Positions 1 to 8,501 are shown, counted from the first letter of the stretch. The stretch is 64,000 nucleotides of DNA from Azospirillum tabaci (GCF_014596085.1 NZ_JACCJY010000002.1:248001-312000); one strand, 5' to 3'. Made by a program: numbers and translations. The notes: generated by a model not told the origin, from the letters alone.

Positions 1-438
1 CGCATGGCCCTGACCCCCGTCGCCATCGCCGAGGGGCGTGCCTTCGTGGAAACGGTGTTCAACGACAACCCGACCAGCATCAGCTACGCCAACATCCCGA
101 CCGCCGTCTTTTCCATCCCGCCGCTCGGCACCGTCGGCCTGACCGAGGCGGAAGCGCGGGTGAAACACGCGACGGTGGACATCTACAAGGCCGGTTTCCG
201 CCCGATGAAGCACACCATGTCGGGCCGCGACGAGCGCGTCCTGATGAAGCTGGTCGTGGACGGCGAGAGCCAGCGCGTGCTCGGTTGCCACATGATGGGC
301 ATGGACGCCCCGGAAATCGTCCAGGGGCTGGGCATCGCCCTGAACTGCGGCGCCACAAAGAAAGATTTCGACCGCACCATTGCTCTTCACCCATCTACCG
401 CGGAAGAGTTCGTTCTGATGCGCGAGAAGGTGTCCTGA
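1..438 (+). CDS. gor: Glutathione-disulfide reductase, C-terminal part (5' truncated by window edge)
   Basis: Glutathione reductase reduces GSSG with NADPH in the cytoplasm. Only the last ~145 residues are present: the frame is already open at base 1, so the start lies outside. The fragment is the dimerisation domain of pyridine nucleotide-disulfide oxidoreductases, with the segment LTPVAIAEGR near its start, the NIPTAVFSIPPLGTVGLTE stretch typical of glutathione reductases, and a C-terminal HPSTAEEF motif whose His-Glu pair acts as the acid/base for the active-site disulfide. That last motif and the GCHMMGMDAPEI segment favour Gor over dihydrolipoamide or mercuric reductases. The FAD and redox-cysteine domains cannot be seen. 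A manganese catalase follows 170 bases downstream on the same strand, giving an oxidative-stress neighbourhood. Confidence 0.9.
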   Translation, partial: RMALTPVAIAEGRAFVETVFNDNPTSISYANIPTAVFSIPPLGTVGLTEAEARVKHATVDIYKAGFRPMKHTMSGRDERVLMKLVVDGESQRVLGCHMMGMDAPEIVQGLGIALNCGATKKDFDRTIALHPSTAEEFVLMREKVS

Positions 439-478
439 CGATCGGACATAAAACCAAAGGTCAGGAGCCAGATTTCCT

Positions 479-503
479 GGAACGCTTCTAAGAAGCCTGT
501 GTT
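479..503 (+). promoter_or_regulatory. Candidate EcfG (general stress sigma factor) promoter
   Basis: GGAAC at 479-483 is followed after 18 bases by TT at 502-503, the arrangement GGAAC-N18-TT described for alphaproteobacterial EcfG/RpoE2 promoters. It lies about 105 bases before the manganese catalase start, a gene type often in the general stress regulon. The match is short, so this is an inference from motif plus position. Confidence 0.4.
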
Positions 504-607
504 GAGAGCACACGACGATGGCGGCGGCACTCACGGCGGCGGTCAAGCACCCCCGCGGACGCCGCCGCCTCCCATCCTTCATCCAGGCACCGGGAGGGCT
601 CCTACGC

Positions 608-1504
608 ATGTTCATGCACAACAAGAACCTGATGTACACGGTCCGCGTCGCCGAACCGGACCCGAAGCTGGCCAGCCTGATGCTGGAACAGTTCGGCGGC
701 CCGCAGGGCGAATTGGCGGCGGCCTTGCGCTACTTCACGCAGGGCCTTTCCGACGAGGACCCGGGCCGCAAGGACATGCTGATCGACATCGCGACCGAGG
801 AACTGAGCCATCTGGAGATCATCGGCAGCATCGTCGCCATGCTGACCAAGGGCGTGAAGGGCAAGCTGGCCGAGGGTGCGGAGGAAGTCACCGACCTCTA
901 CGCCGACATCGCCAAGGGCAACGGCAGCCACACGCTGGCCCTGCTCTACGGCGGCGGCCCGGCGCTGACCAACTCCGCGGGGCAGCTGTGGACCGGCGGC
1001 TACATCGACAGCATCGGCGAGCCGACCGCCGACCTGCGCTCCAACATCGCCGCGGAATCGCGGGCCAAGATCATCTATGAGCGCCTCATCAACATCACCC
1101 CCGATCCGGGCGTGAAGGACGCGCTGACCTTCCTGATGACCCGCGAGGTGGCCCACCAGAAGATGTTCGAGAAGGCGCTCTATTCCATCGAGAACAACTT
1201 CCCGCCGGGCAAGCTGCCGGGCAACCCGGAATACACCGACAAGTACTACAACATGAGCCAGGGTGACGGCGACATGCGCGGCCCGTGGAACCAGGGCGAG
1301 CAGTGGGAGTTCGTGAACATCACCCCCGACCAGGCCCCGGTCAGCGGTGGCGACGGCAACCCCTCGGTCCGGCTGGCGGCGGAAGAGATGAAGGCCGTCA
1401 ACGAGGCCGCCAAGCGCACCATGTCGCGCACCGACGTGAACCCGGTGACGGGTGCCGACCTCGGCGCCGGCCCCGGTTCCGGCAAGATGACCCCGGTGAA
1501 GTAA
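608..1504 (+). CDS. Manganese-containing (non-haem) catalase
   Basis: Dimanganese catalase that dismutates hydrogen peroxide to water and oxygen. The 298-residue product has the ferritin-like four-helix catalytic core and all expected metal ligands: Glu35 (GPQGELAAAL), Glu65 and His68 (EELSHLE), Glu150 (AAESRAK) and His183 (REVAHQKMFEKAL), nearly the numbering of the Lactobacillus plantarum enzyme. The C-terminal ~90 residues are a polar Gly/Pro/Asn-rich tail typical of the family. The ATG at 608 is chosen because GGAGGG sits about 10 bases upstream and family members begin MF-HNK; an in-frame start at 518 would add 30 unrelated residues. It is separated from gor by 170 bases that hold a possible EcfG promoter, so stress induction is plausible. 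Confidence 0.95.
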   Translation: MFMHNKNLMYTVRVAEPDPKLASLMLEQFGGPQGELAAALRYFTQGLSDEDPGRKDMLIDIATEELSHLEIIGSIVAMLTKGVKGKLAEGAEEVTDLYADIAKGNGSHTLALLYGGGPALTNSAGQLWTGGYIDSIGEPTADLRSNIAAESRAKIIYERLINITPDPGVKDALTFLMTREVAHQKMFEKALYSIENNFPPGKLPGNPEYTDKYYNMSQGDGDMRGPWNQGEQWEFVNITPDQAPVSGGDGNPSVRLAAEEMKAVNEAAKRTMSRTDVNPVTGADLGAGPGSGKMTPVK

Positions 1505-1513
1505 CGTCCCGAT

Positions 1514-1642
1514 CCCCCTCTCCCCCCTGGGGAGAGGGCTGGGGTGAGGGGGCGCCCGTCAGGGCGTCCACGCTCTGCACTGAGTCAACGTGGTCGGCCT
1601 CACGGCCGCCCCCTCATCCTGACCTTCTCCCCGGGGGGAGAA
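1514..1642. repeat. Inverted pair of REP-like GC-rich elements
   Basis: Two copies of a ~24-base C-rich/G-rich element lie in opposite orientation (about 1528-1552 and 1609-1632). Each also folds locally: CCCTCTCC/GGAGAGGG at 1516-1538 and TTCTCCCC/GGGGAGAA at 1625-1642. They sit between the convergent catalase and AmpG genes, and related elements occur at 4617-4718 and 49388-49414. This is the pattern of REP/BIME-type extragenic palindromes; they may also terminate both genes. Confidence 0.65.
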
Positions 1643-1646
1643 AGAA

Positions 1647-2990
1647 TCAGGCCTTCACCACCGCCTCGTCCCGCCTTGGCCGGGTCATCAGCCACAGCAG
1701 CACCAGCAGCCCGGGCACCGCCCCGCCGGTGGACAGCAGAAAGAAGCTGCTCCAGTCCATCCGCTCGGCCAGCCAGCCCGACGAGGCACCGAACAGGTCC
1801 CCGCCCAGCTTGTAGAAGCTGCTGAGCAGCGCGTATTGCGTGGCCGTGTAGGCTGTGTTGCACAGGCTGGACAGATAGGCGACGAAGGCCGCCGTCGCGA
1901 TGCCGCCGCAGACATTCTCCAGCGCCACCGTCACCGCCAGCGCCGACACGTCATGCCCGACCTGCGCCAGCATGACGTAGCCGAGGTTGGACAGCATCTG
2001 CATCAGCCCACCGACCAGCAGCCCGCGCAGCACGCCGACGCGCCCGACCAGCACGCCGCCGATCAACCCGCCGACGATGGTCGCCCACAGGCCGAACAGC
2101 TTGGTGACGTTGGCGATCTCCGTCTTCTCGAAGCCGAGATCGACGTAGAAGGGCGCCGACATCACCCCCGCCAGCACATCCCCCAGCTTGTAGCAGGCGA
2201 TGAACAGCAGGACCGCCGCCCAGGCCGGGCGCGTCATGAACTCCACGAAGGGCGCCACGACGGCGCCGTAGACCCAGGCCAGCAGGTCCGCCTTCCAGCC
2301 GGTCAGATGCGGACGCATGGCCAGCCAGTCGGCCACATGCTGCTCCCGCGCCTTGGACTCCGCCGAGTCCGCGACCTTCGGCTCGCGGTTCAGCAGGATC
2401 GTCACCATGCCGACCGCGACCAGCCCGGCCATGACGTAGTAGGCGACGTGCCAGCCGAAGAACTCCGCGAGGTACAAAGCCCCCGCCCCCGCCGCCAGCA
2501 TGCCGAAGCGGTAGCCCAGCACGAGGATGGCCGCACCGGCGGCCTGCTGGTGCTCCTCCAGCACCTCGACGCGGTAGGCGTCGACCACGATGTCCTGGCT
2601 GGCCGAGAAAAAGGCCACCACCACCGCCAGCATGGCGGTCCACCACAGGTCGGTGACCGGGTTGGTGCTGCCCAGCCCGATCAAAGCCGCCATCAGCCCG
2701 GCCTGCGCCACCAGCGCCCAGCCGCGCCGCCGCCCGAACAGACGGGTCATCACCGGCAGGCGCAGCCGGTCGATCAGCGGTGCCCAGACGAACTTCAGCG
2801 CGTAGGGCATCGTGACCAGCGCGAACAGGCCGATGGCCGTCTTGCTGATGCCGCCCTCGCGCAGCCAGACCGACAGGGTGGACCCGGTCAACGCCAGCGG
2901 CAGCCCTTCGGAAAAGCCGAGGAACAGAATGGCCAGAACGCGCCGGTCAAGATAGACGGAGGCCGCCTGACCCCAGGAGGATGGTTTCAC
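1647..2990 (-). CDS. ampG: AmpG-family MFS permease (muropeptide uptake)
   Basis: AmpG imports anhydro-muropeptides from the periplasm for cell-wall recycling. The product is about 447 residues of mostly hydrophobic helices and carries the family signature near the N-terminus (GFSEGLPLALTGSTLSVWL, then GLFALVTMPYALKFVWAPL-DR), plus SASQDIVVDAYRVE, which is characteristic of AmpG. The GTG start at 2990 is preferred: GGAAGGG lies 8 bases upstream and the encoded N-terminus matches where AmpG proteins begin; a TTG at 3131 or ATG at 3089 would add a non-conserved polar extension without a good ribosome site. It is divergent from DAHP synthase. The family also includes siderophore and other transporters, so the exact substrate is inferred. 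Confidence 0.82.
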   Translation of the reverse strand: MKPSSWGQAASVYLDRRVLAILFLGFSEGLPLALTGSTLSVWLREGGISKTAIGLFALVTMPYALKFVWAPLIDRLRLPVMTRLFGRRRGWALVAQAGLMAALIGLGSTNPVTDLWWTAMLAVVVAFFSASQDIVVDAYRVEVLEEHQQAAGAAILVLGYRFGMLAAGAGALYLAEFFGWHVAYYVMAGLVAVGMVTILLNREPKVADSAESKAREQHVADWLAMRPHLTGWKADLLAWVYGAVVAPFVEFMTRPAWAAVLLFIACYKLGDVLAGVMSAPFYVDLGFEKTEIANVTKLFGLWATIVGGLIGGVLVGRVGVLRGLLVGGLMQMLSNLGYVMLAQVGHDVSALAVTVALENVCGGIATAAFVAYLSSLCNTAYTATQYALLSSFYKLGGDLFGASSGWLAERMDWSSFFLLSTGGAVPGLLVLLWLMTRPRRDEAVVKA

Positions 2991-3207
2991 CCGTTCAACC
3001 CTTCCGCACACCTGCGTATCCGTTTGTATAGGCCCCAGCCGGACGCTCCGGCCAGCGCGCTTTTTCGGGCGCGGCGCCGCATCATCCATTGCGGAAGTTG
3101 CGGTCGAAACTATGGAAAAATTTCTCGGCAACCGCTATACAGAGTACCCCTCTGGCCGTCATCCGGCCGTCTGGAGGAACCCTTAGCACAAGGAAAGAGC
3201 GGGCGTC

Positions 3208-4593
3208 ATGGTTGAGCGTTGGTCCCCCGACAGTTGGAGGTCGAAGCCGGCGAAGCAGCTTCCGACCTATCCGGACCCGTCCAAGGTCGAAGCGGTGGAG
3301 CAGCGCCTGTCCTCCTATCCCCCGCTCGTCTTCGCCGGTGAGGCGCGCCGGCTGAAGGACAGCCTTGCCGCCGCCGCCGCCGGCAACGCCTTCCTGCTGC
3401 AGGGCGGCGACTGCGCGGAGAGCTTCGCGGAGTTCCACCCGAACAACATCCGCGACACCTTCCGCGTCCTGCTGCAGATGGCCGTCGTGCTGACCTTCGG
3501 CGCCGCCATCCCGGTGGTCAAGGTGGGCCGCATGGCCGGGCAGTTCGCCAAGCCGCGCTCCGCCGACACCGAGGTGATGGAGGGGATCGAGCTCCCGTCC
3601 TACCGCGGCGACATCATCAACGGCTTCGACTTCACGCCCGACGCCCGCGTTCCCGACCCGGAGCGCATGATGCAGGCCTACACCCAGGCCGCCGCCACGC
3701 TGAACCTGCTGCGCGCCTTCTCCCAGGGCGGCTACGCCGACCTGCACAAGGTGCACCAGTGGACGCTGGGCTTCGTCGAGCGCTCCCCCGCCGGTGAGCA
3801 GTTCCGCGAGATCGCCAACCGGCTGGACGAGACGCTGGGCTTCATGGCGGCCTGCGGCATCACCGCCCAGACCACCCCGCAGATCCGCGAGACCGAGTTC
3901 TTCACCAGCCACGAGGCGCTCCTGCTGCCGTTCGAGCAGGCGATGACCCGCGTCGACAGCACCACCGGCGACTGGTACGACGTGTCGGCCCACATGCTGT
4001 GGATCGGCGACCGCACCCGCCAGCCGGACGGCGCGCATGTCGAGTTCCTGCGCGGCGTGAAGAACCCGATCGGCCTGAAGTGCGGCCCGACGACCGACCC
4101 GGACGAGCTGATCCGCCTTATCGACCTGCTGAACCCGACCAACGAGCCGGGCCGCCTGACCCTGATCGTCCGCATGGGCGCCGACAAGGTGGCGGAGAAG
4201 TTCCCGCCCCTGCTGCGCAAGGTTCAGCGCGAGGGCCGCGTCGTCGTCTGGTCCAGCGACCCGATGCACGGCAACACCGTCAAGTCCTCCAGCGGCTACA
4301 AGACCCGCCCGGTGGAGAAGGTGCTGTCGGAGGCGCGCGACTTCTTCGCGGTGCACGAGGCCGAGGGCACCCACGCCGGCGGCGTCCATTTCGAGCTGAC
4401 CGGCCAGGACGTGACGGAGTGCACGGGCGGCGCCCAGGCGATCACCGATCACAAGCTGGCGCTGCGCTACCACACCGCCTGCGACCCGCGGCTGAACGCC
4501 AGCCAGGCACTGGAACTGGCCTTCCTGCTGGCCGAGGAACTGAAGCGCGCCCGCCTGAAGCGCGACGCCGACCGCCGGGCGGCGGCGGAGTAA
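3208..4593 (+). CDS. aroG: Class II 3-deoxy-7-phosphoheptulonate (DAHP) synthase
   Basis: Condenses phosphoenolpyruvate with erythrose 4-phosphate, the first step of the shikimate pathway. At 461 residues it has the plant/mycobacterial class II length rather than the ~350 residues of E. coli AroFGH. Recognisable class II segments include the N-terminal W-P-D-S-W, the [11 protein letters not shown] motif (metal-binding Cys), [12 protein letters not shown], the phosphate-binding [11 protein letters not shown], a metal-ligand His in MHGNT, and the C-terminal [23 protein letters not shown] about 11 bases before the ATG serves as ribosome site. It is monocistronic, divergent from ampG, and followed by a REP-like pair. 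Confidence 0.95.
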   Translation: MVERWSPDSWRSKPAKQLPTYPDPSKVEAVEQRLSSYPPLVFAGEARRLKDSLAAAAAGNAFLLQGGDCAESFAEFHPNNIRDTFRVLLQMAVVLTFGAAIPVVKVGRMAGQFAKPRSADTEVMEGIELPSYRGDIINGFDFTPDARVPDPERMMQAYTQAAATLNLLRAFSQGGYADLHKVHQWTLGFVERSPAGEQFREIANRLDETLGFMAACGITAQTTPQIRETEFFTSHEALLLPFEQAMTRVDSTTGDWYDVSAHMLWIGDRTRQPDGAHVEFLRGVKNPIGLKCGPTTDPDELIRLIDLLNPTNEPGRLTLIVRMGADKVAEKFPPLLRKVQREGRVVVWSSDPMHGNTVKSSSGYKTRPVEKVLSEARDFFAVHEAEGTHAGGVHFELTGQDVTECTGGAQAITDHKLALRYHTACDPRLNASQALELAFLLAEELKRARLKRDADRRAAAE

Positions 4594-4616
4594 GGCGTTT
4601 TCCTGGGGGCACTGCT

Positions 4617-4718
4617 GCCCCCACCCCGGCCCTCCCCCGCTTTCGCAGGGGAGGATGCCTTCTGTGAAGCGGCGGCCGTTCCCTCCCCTGCGAAAGCGGG
4701 GGAGGGTTAGGGAGGGGG
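4617..4718. repeat. Inverted pair of REP-like elements with a conserved CGCTTTCGCAGGGGAGG core
   Basis: Copies at 4617-4655 and 4681-4718 are near-perfect reverse complements over ~37 bases, each with a short internal hairpin around CGCTTTCG or CGAAAGCG. The pair lies between the convergent DAHP synthase and FliL-like genes. The C-run/G-run layout resembles the pair at 1514-1642, indicating a dispersed extragenic repeat family. Confidence 0.75.
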
Positions 4719-4734
4719 CAAGCGGTGCGAGCGC

Positions 4735-5226
4735 CTACCGCACCACCATCCGCTCCAGCAGCACCTCGCGCACCCGGATGGCCTGCGCCTCGCGTTTCAT
4801 CACGCTCGCCACGGTGCTCTTGATCAGGTTGGCGCCTTCGGCCCCGTTCAACTGGCCCGGCTCGATCTGGCGCAGCCGGTCGGCCATCTGGTCGGCGATG
4901 CGCGGGACGAAGGGCGCCGCCGCGTTCGGGTCCGCGGTGGGCTCAATCTCCAGCAGCACGCGGATGTCCACCAGACGCGCGTCGCTGCCCCCCAGCGTGA
5001 AGGTCATCGTCGGCAGGGACGCGTAGGTCTTCTGCGCCTTGCGGTCGCCACCAACGCCGCGGGCGCCGGATTTGGCGGCGACCACCGTCCAAGTGCCCAG
5101 GGCGGCGAGCAGCACCAGGAACACCGCGATGAGGACGGGCATCAGGGACACCGATTCCCCATCGGAGCGCCGCAGCAGGAACCGCACCGGGCCGCCTTTC
5201 CCCCATCGTTCCCCTGATGGGAACAT
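4735..5226 (-). CDS. FliL-like flagellar basal body-associated protein (orphan)
   Basis: Up to 163 residues: a polar N-terminus, one membrane helix (MPVLIAVFLVLLAALGTWTV), then a periplasmic domain with the FliL features: a short beta strand region (LPTMTFTLGGSDARLVDIRVLLEI), an acidic middle segment and a long amphipathic helix ending in REVLLERMVV. FliL binds stator units and influences torque and swarming. No other flagellar gene is near, so it is an orphan or second copy. The start is uncertain: ATG 5226 has no clear ribosome site, while starts near 5142-5148 would begin at the membrane helix and would place the CtrA-type motif at 5235-5249 at a normal promoter distance. Generic single-span proteins can resemble FliL, so the function is moderately sure. 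Confidence 0.65.
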   Translation of the reverse strand: MFPSGERWGKGGPVRFLLRRSDGESVSLMPVLIAVFLVLLAALGTWTVVAAKSGARGVGGDRKAQKTYASLPTMTFTLGGSDARLVDIRVLLEIEPTADPNAAAPFVPRIADQMADRLRQIEPGQLNGAEGANLIKSTVASVMKREAQAIRVREVLLERMVVR

Positions 5227-5234
5227 GGGCAAAT

Positions 5235-5249
5235 TTAACGATGATTTAT
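5235..5249 (-). promoter_or_regulatory. Candidate CtrA binding site before the FliL-like gene
   Basis: TTAA-N7-TTAT, one base off the TTAA-N7-TTAA consensus of the alphaproteobacterial cell-cycle/motility regulator CtrA. It lies just upstream of the FliL-like coding region. A flagellar target fits known CtrA regulons, but a single near-match is weak evidence. Confidence 0.35.
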
Positions 5250-5255
5250 CCTAGA

Positions 5256-5306
5256 TAAAAAAACGGGGCCGGTCAAAGCGCGTCGCGCGACCGGCCCCGT
5301 ATTTTT
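5256..5306 (-). terminator. Rho-independent terminator of gabD
   Basis: A perfect 12-base stem, ACGGGGCCGGTC at 5263-5274 pairing with 5289-5300, is followed on the minus strand by a run of seven T. It lies 23 bases beyond the gabD stop and before the FliL-like gene; A/T runs on both sides would allow function in both directions. Confidence 0.88.
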
Positions 5307-5328
5307 ACTTGCAACCGACGCCCGGCGT

Positions 5329-6822
5329 TCAGCCGCCGATTCCGCCCATGCACAGATACTTGATCTCCAGGTAATCCTCGATCCCGTACTTGGACCCTTC
5401 GCGCCCGATGCCGCTCTCCTTCATGCCGCCGAAGGGGGCGACCTCGGTGGAGATGATGCCCTCGTTGATGCCGACGATGCCGTATTCCAGCGCCTCCGCC
5501 ACCCGCCAGACGCGGCCGATGTCGCGGCTGTAGAAGTAGGCGGCCAGACCGAACTCGGTGGCGTTGGCCATGCGCACGGCCTCCTCCTCCGTCTCGAAGC
5601 GGAACAGCGGGGCGACCGGGCCGAAGGTTTCCTCGCGGGCCACCTTCATGGCCGGGGTCACGTCGGCGAGGATGGTCGGCTCGAAGAAGCTGCCGCCGAG
5701 GTCATGCCGCTTGCCGCCCAGCACCACGCGGGCACCCTTCTCGGTGGCGTCGCGGATGTGGTCCTCGACCTTCTCCACCGCGGCCATGTCGATCAGCGGC
5801 CCCTGCTGCGCCCCCTCCGTGGTCAGGCCGGGGCCGACCTTCAGCGCCTTCACCGCCTCGGCCAGCTTGGCCGCGAAGGCGTCGTAGACTCCGGATTGCA
5901 CCAGAAGACGGTTCGCGCAGACGCAGGTCTGGCCGGTGTTGCGGTACTTGGACGCGATGGCGCCCTTCACCGCCTCGTCGAGGTCGGCGTCGTCGAAGAC
6001 CAGGAAGGGCGCGTTGCCGCCCAGTTCCAGCGACACCTTCTTCACCGTGCCCGCGCATTGGGCCATCAGCTCCTTGCCGATCTCGGTGGAGCCGGTGAAG
6101 GTCAGCTTGCGCACCGTCGGGTTGCCGGTCATCTCGCCGCCGATGGCGCGGGCGGAGCCGGTGACGACGCTGAGGATGCCCGCCGGAATGCCCGCCCGCT
6201 CCGCCAGCACCGCCATGGCGAGCGCGGTCAGCGGGGTGGCGGTCGCCGGCTTGATGACCATCGGGCAGCCGGCGGCCAGCGCCGGACCGGCCTTGCGGGT
6301 GATCATCGCCGCCGGGAAGTTCCACGGCGTGATGGCGGCGGTGACGCCGATCGGCTCCTTGGTCACGACGATGCGGCGGCCCGGCAGATGCTGCGGGATG
6401 GTGTCGCCGTAGACGCGCTTGCCCTCCTCGGCGAACCACTCGATGAAGGACGCGGCGTAGGCCACCTCGCCCCGCGCCTCGGCCAGCGGCTTGCCCTGCT
6501 CCGCCGTCATGATGCGGGCGATATCCTCCTGGTTCGCCATCATCAGATCGAACCACGTCCGCAGGGTTTTCGCGCGCTCCTTCGCGGTCAGGGCACGCCA
6601 GGCCGGCCAAGCGCGCTCGGCGGCTTCGATGGCCCGGCGCGTCTCGTCCGCGCCCATCATCGGCACGCTGCCCAGGACGCTGCCGTCGGCGGGGTTGGTC
6701 ACCTCCACGGTCTTGCCGCTGTCGGCGTCGATCCACCGGCCATCGACGAAGCACTGGAAGCGCAGCAGCTCGGCGTCCTTCAACCCGAGACGCCGGGCGG
6801 TGTCCACGGAATCATACGGCAT
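5329..6822 (-). CDS. gabD: NAD(P)-dependent succinate-semialdehyde dehydrogenase
   Basis: Oxidises succinate semialdehyde to succinate, the last step of the GABA shunt and of related semialdehyde catabolism. The 497-residue product is a full aldehyde dehydrogenase: ITPWNFPAAMITRK for cofactor binding, FTGSTEIGK for the Rossmann fold, the general-base Glu in LELGGNAPF, and the nucleophile Cys in NTGQTCVCANR. The C-terminal APFGGMKESGIGREGSKYGIEDYLE is typical of GabD. The ATG at 6822 has GGAAGGAAGG just upstream; the frame stays open well beyond it, but that extension overlaps panC and is non-homologous. No GABA transaminase is adjacent, so related substrates such as glutarate semialdehyde cannot be excluded. 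Confidence 0.9.
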   Translation of the reverse strand: MPYDSVDTARRLGLKDAELLRFQCFVDGRWIDADSGKTVEVTNPADGSVLGSVPMMGADETRRAIEAAERAWPAWRALTAKERAKTLRTWFDLMMANQEDIARIMTAEQGKPLAEARGEVAYAASFIEWFAEEGKRVYGDTIPQHLPGRRIVVTKEPIGVTAAITPWNFPAAMITRKAGPALAAGCPMVIKPATATPLTALAMAVLAERAGIPAGILSVVTGSARAIGGEMTGNPTVRKLTFTGSTEIGKELMAQCAGTVKKVSLELGGNAPFLVFDDADLDEAVKGAIASKYRNTGQTCVCANRLLVQSGVYDAFAAKLAEAVKALKVGPGLTTEGAQQGPLIDMAAVEKVEDHIRDATEKGARVVLGGKRHDLGGSFFEPTILADVTPAMKVAREETFGPVAPLFRFETEEEAVRMANATEFGLAAYFYSRDIGRVWRVAEALEYGIVGINEGIISTEVAPFGGMKESGIGREGSKYGIEDYLEIKYLCMGGIGG

Positions 6823-6962
6823 GGTGCCTTCCTTCCCTCGTTTCTTGTGCACGGCCTCGCGGTCGGCCGCGCGTTCGGCAGAGAGTATAGGGCACCACGC
6901 CCGCTCTGCGATCCTTCGCGTGACGTGGGCAGGCGTGCGGACCGGGGATGGAACGCCGGCTG

Positions 6963-7853
6963 TTACGCCGGAAGGACCGGCACGTTGTCGATCAGGCGCG
7001 CCTTGCCCATCCAGGCGGCGGCCAGGAGGCGCGCCGGGCGCTCCACGCGGGCCACCGGCTCGAGCGTGTCGGCGTCGCGCAGTTCGACATAGTCGATGGA
7101 GCCGAAACCGGCGGCGGTGACTCGTGCCCGCACCGCCTCCAGGACCGTTGCGGCCTCCGCCCCGCCGGCCAACGCCGACGCCGCCTCGAGAAGCGCGCGG
7201 TTCAGCTCCGGCGCACGGGCGCGCTCGTCGGCGGACAGATAGGCGTTGCGCGAGGACATGGCGAGCCCATCGGCCTCCCGCACCGTCGGCAGCCCCTCCA
7301 CCCGCACCGGGATGTCGAGATCTCGGGCGAAGCGGCGGATGACCATGAGCTGTTGGTAGTCCTTCTCCCCGAACACCGCCACGTCGGGCTGGGCCTGGAG
7401 GAACAGCTTCGTCACGACCAGCGCGACGCCGCCGAACATCTGCGGCCGGAAGGTGCCGCACAGCCCCTCCGCCGGGCCGCCGACCGAGATGGCCGTGGCG
7501 AAGCCCTCCGGATACATCGCGCGCACCGTGGGAGCGTAGAGCAGATGGCAGCCCGCCGAGGCGAGCTTGCGCGAATCCCCGGCCTCGTCGCGCGGGTAGC
7601 GGTCGAAGTCCTCGTGCGGGGCGAACTGGGTCGGGTTGACGAAGACGCTGGCGACCACATGGTCGGCCAATTCACGCGCACGGCGCACCAAAGCGAGATG
7701 GCCGTCGTGCAGCGCCCCCATGGTCGGCACCAGGGCCACCGTCTTGCCGTCGCGGTGCCAGGCGGAGACCTGGGCGCGGAGATCGTCGACGCTGCGGACG
7801 ACCGGCAGGGGCTGTTCCGACTCCGGCTGGCGGGCGGTGGCGAGGGAGGTCAT
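6963..7853 (-). CDS. panC: Pantothenate synthetase
   Basis: Joins pantoate and beta-alanine with ATP to form pantothenate for coenzyme A. The 296-residue protein shows every signature of the cytidylyltransferase-like fold: PTMGALHDGH (ATP-binding HIGH-like motif, residues 43-52), FVNPTQF, GTFRPQMFGGVALVVTKLF, FGEKDYQQL, and the KMSKS-like loop MSSRNAYLS. The N-terminus is about 12 residues longer than in E. coli PanC. panB is not adjacent; the gene lies upstream of gabD on the same strand, 140 bases apart, which does not suggest a tight operon. Confidence 0.96.
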   Translation of the reverse strand: MTSLATARQPESEQPLPVVRSVDDLRAQVSAWHRDGKTVALVPTMGALHDGHLALVRRARELADHVVASVFVNPTQFAPHEDFDRYPRDEAGDSRKLASAGCHLLYAPTVRAMYPEGFATAISVGGPAEGLCGTFRPQMFGGVALVVTKLFLQAQPDVAVFGEKDYQQLMVIRRFARDLDIPVRVEGLPTVREADGLAMSSRNAYLSADERARAPELNRALLEAASALAGGAEAATVLEAVRARVTAAGFGSIDYVELRDADTLEPVARVERPARLLAAAWMGKARLIDNVPVLPA

Positions 7854-8030
7854 GGCGGGTGCTCCACAGGCGTCATAAACGGCGCTGGGATAAACCGCCG
7901 GCCCGGCGCTGTCCAGTCATGGAATTAACCGGCAGCGCCCGAATTTGAAATTTTCCCATCCTGTGGGTGGGCCTGTGGGTGGGCCTGCGGACGGGTTGGG
8001 CGATGAAGCCCGCCCCGCCCGCGGGTGGGG

Positions 8031-8195
8031 TCAACGCATCAGCGTGACGACGACCAGATAGGTCAGGTTCACCCAGGCGCCGAGCGTGGCCAGGAGGACC
8101 AGGGTGGCCGGAGACAGGACCACCGAACCGAGGATCACGACGAGCGCCACGACCAGCAGGCCGAGGGCGAGAAGGGTCACGCGCGTATCTTCCAT
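8031..8195 (-). CDS. Small two-helix membrane protein of unknown function
   Basis: A 54-residue protein, MEDTRVTLLALG..., made almost wholly of two hydrophobic stretches (LLALGLLVVALVVILGSVVL and LVLLATLGAWVNLTYLVVVTL) with a short charged N-terminus. The ATG at 8195 has GGAAGC upstream; the longer open frame to 8321 adds a polar, non-conserved segment. No family is recognised. Small proteins of this kind in Azospirillum-like genomes are annotated only as hypothetical. Coding is inferred from hydrophobic periodicity and start context. Confidence 0.5.
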   Translation of the reverse strand: MEDTRVTLLALGLLVVALVVILGSVVLSPATLVLLATLGAWVNLTYLVVVTLMR

Positions 8196-8426
8196 GTCAC
8201 TGCTTCCAGATGATTGAGAAAATCGGATGCTGGAAGCGATAGACGAAAACCCCACGTGCTGTAGCTGATCTGAATCAACTGCGGTAGCGTTCGTCTCAAA
8301 AAGGCACACGCGATTGGGCAAGGGTATTTTGTGGTGTTACGCCCAAGCACAGGGCCGCACAATCGGTGCGACAACCCATTACTGGCGAATTCCAACGATG
8401 TCTCGGAGAGGAGTCGGTGTTTGGGA

Positions 8427-8501
8427 TGGTGGGCGCAGTAGGGATTGAACCTACGACCCCACCCGTGTGAAGGGTGTGCTCTCCCGCTGAGCTATGCGCC
8501 C
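8427..8501 (-). tRNA. tRNA-Val (anticodon CAC), copy 1
   Basis: A 75-base cloverleaf read on the minus strand: 7-bp acceptor stem GGGCGCA/TGCGCCC, D arm GCTC/GAGC, anticodon stem CACCC/GGGTG with loop TTCACAC (anticodon CAC, codon GUG), a T arm GTAGG/CCTAC with TTCAATC loop, discriminator A and encoded CCA. It is identical to the copy at 8634-8708. Confidence 0.96.

Noticed and set aside
6823..7461. N-terminal extension of the gabD frame
   Set aside because: The frame is open for 213 codons upstream but overlaps panC, is Arg/Gly/Ala-rich like antisense shadows, and a clear ribosome site marks the ATG at 6822.
7960..7983. Two 12-base CCTGTGGGTGGG repeats after panC
   Set aside because: Only two copies in GC-rich intergenic DNA; no structure or partner supports a function.
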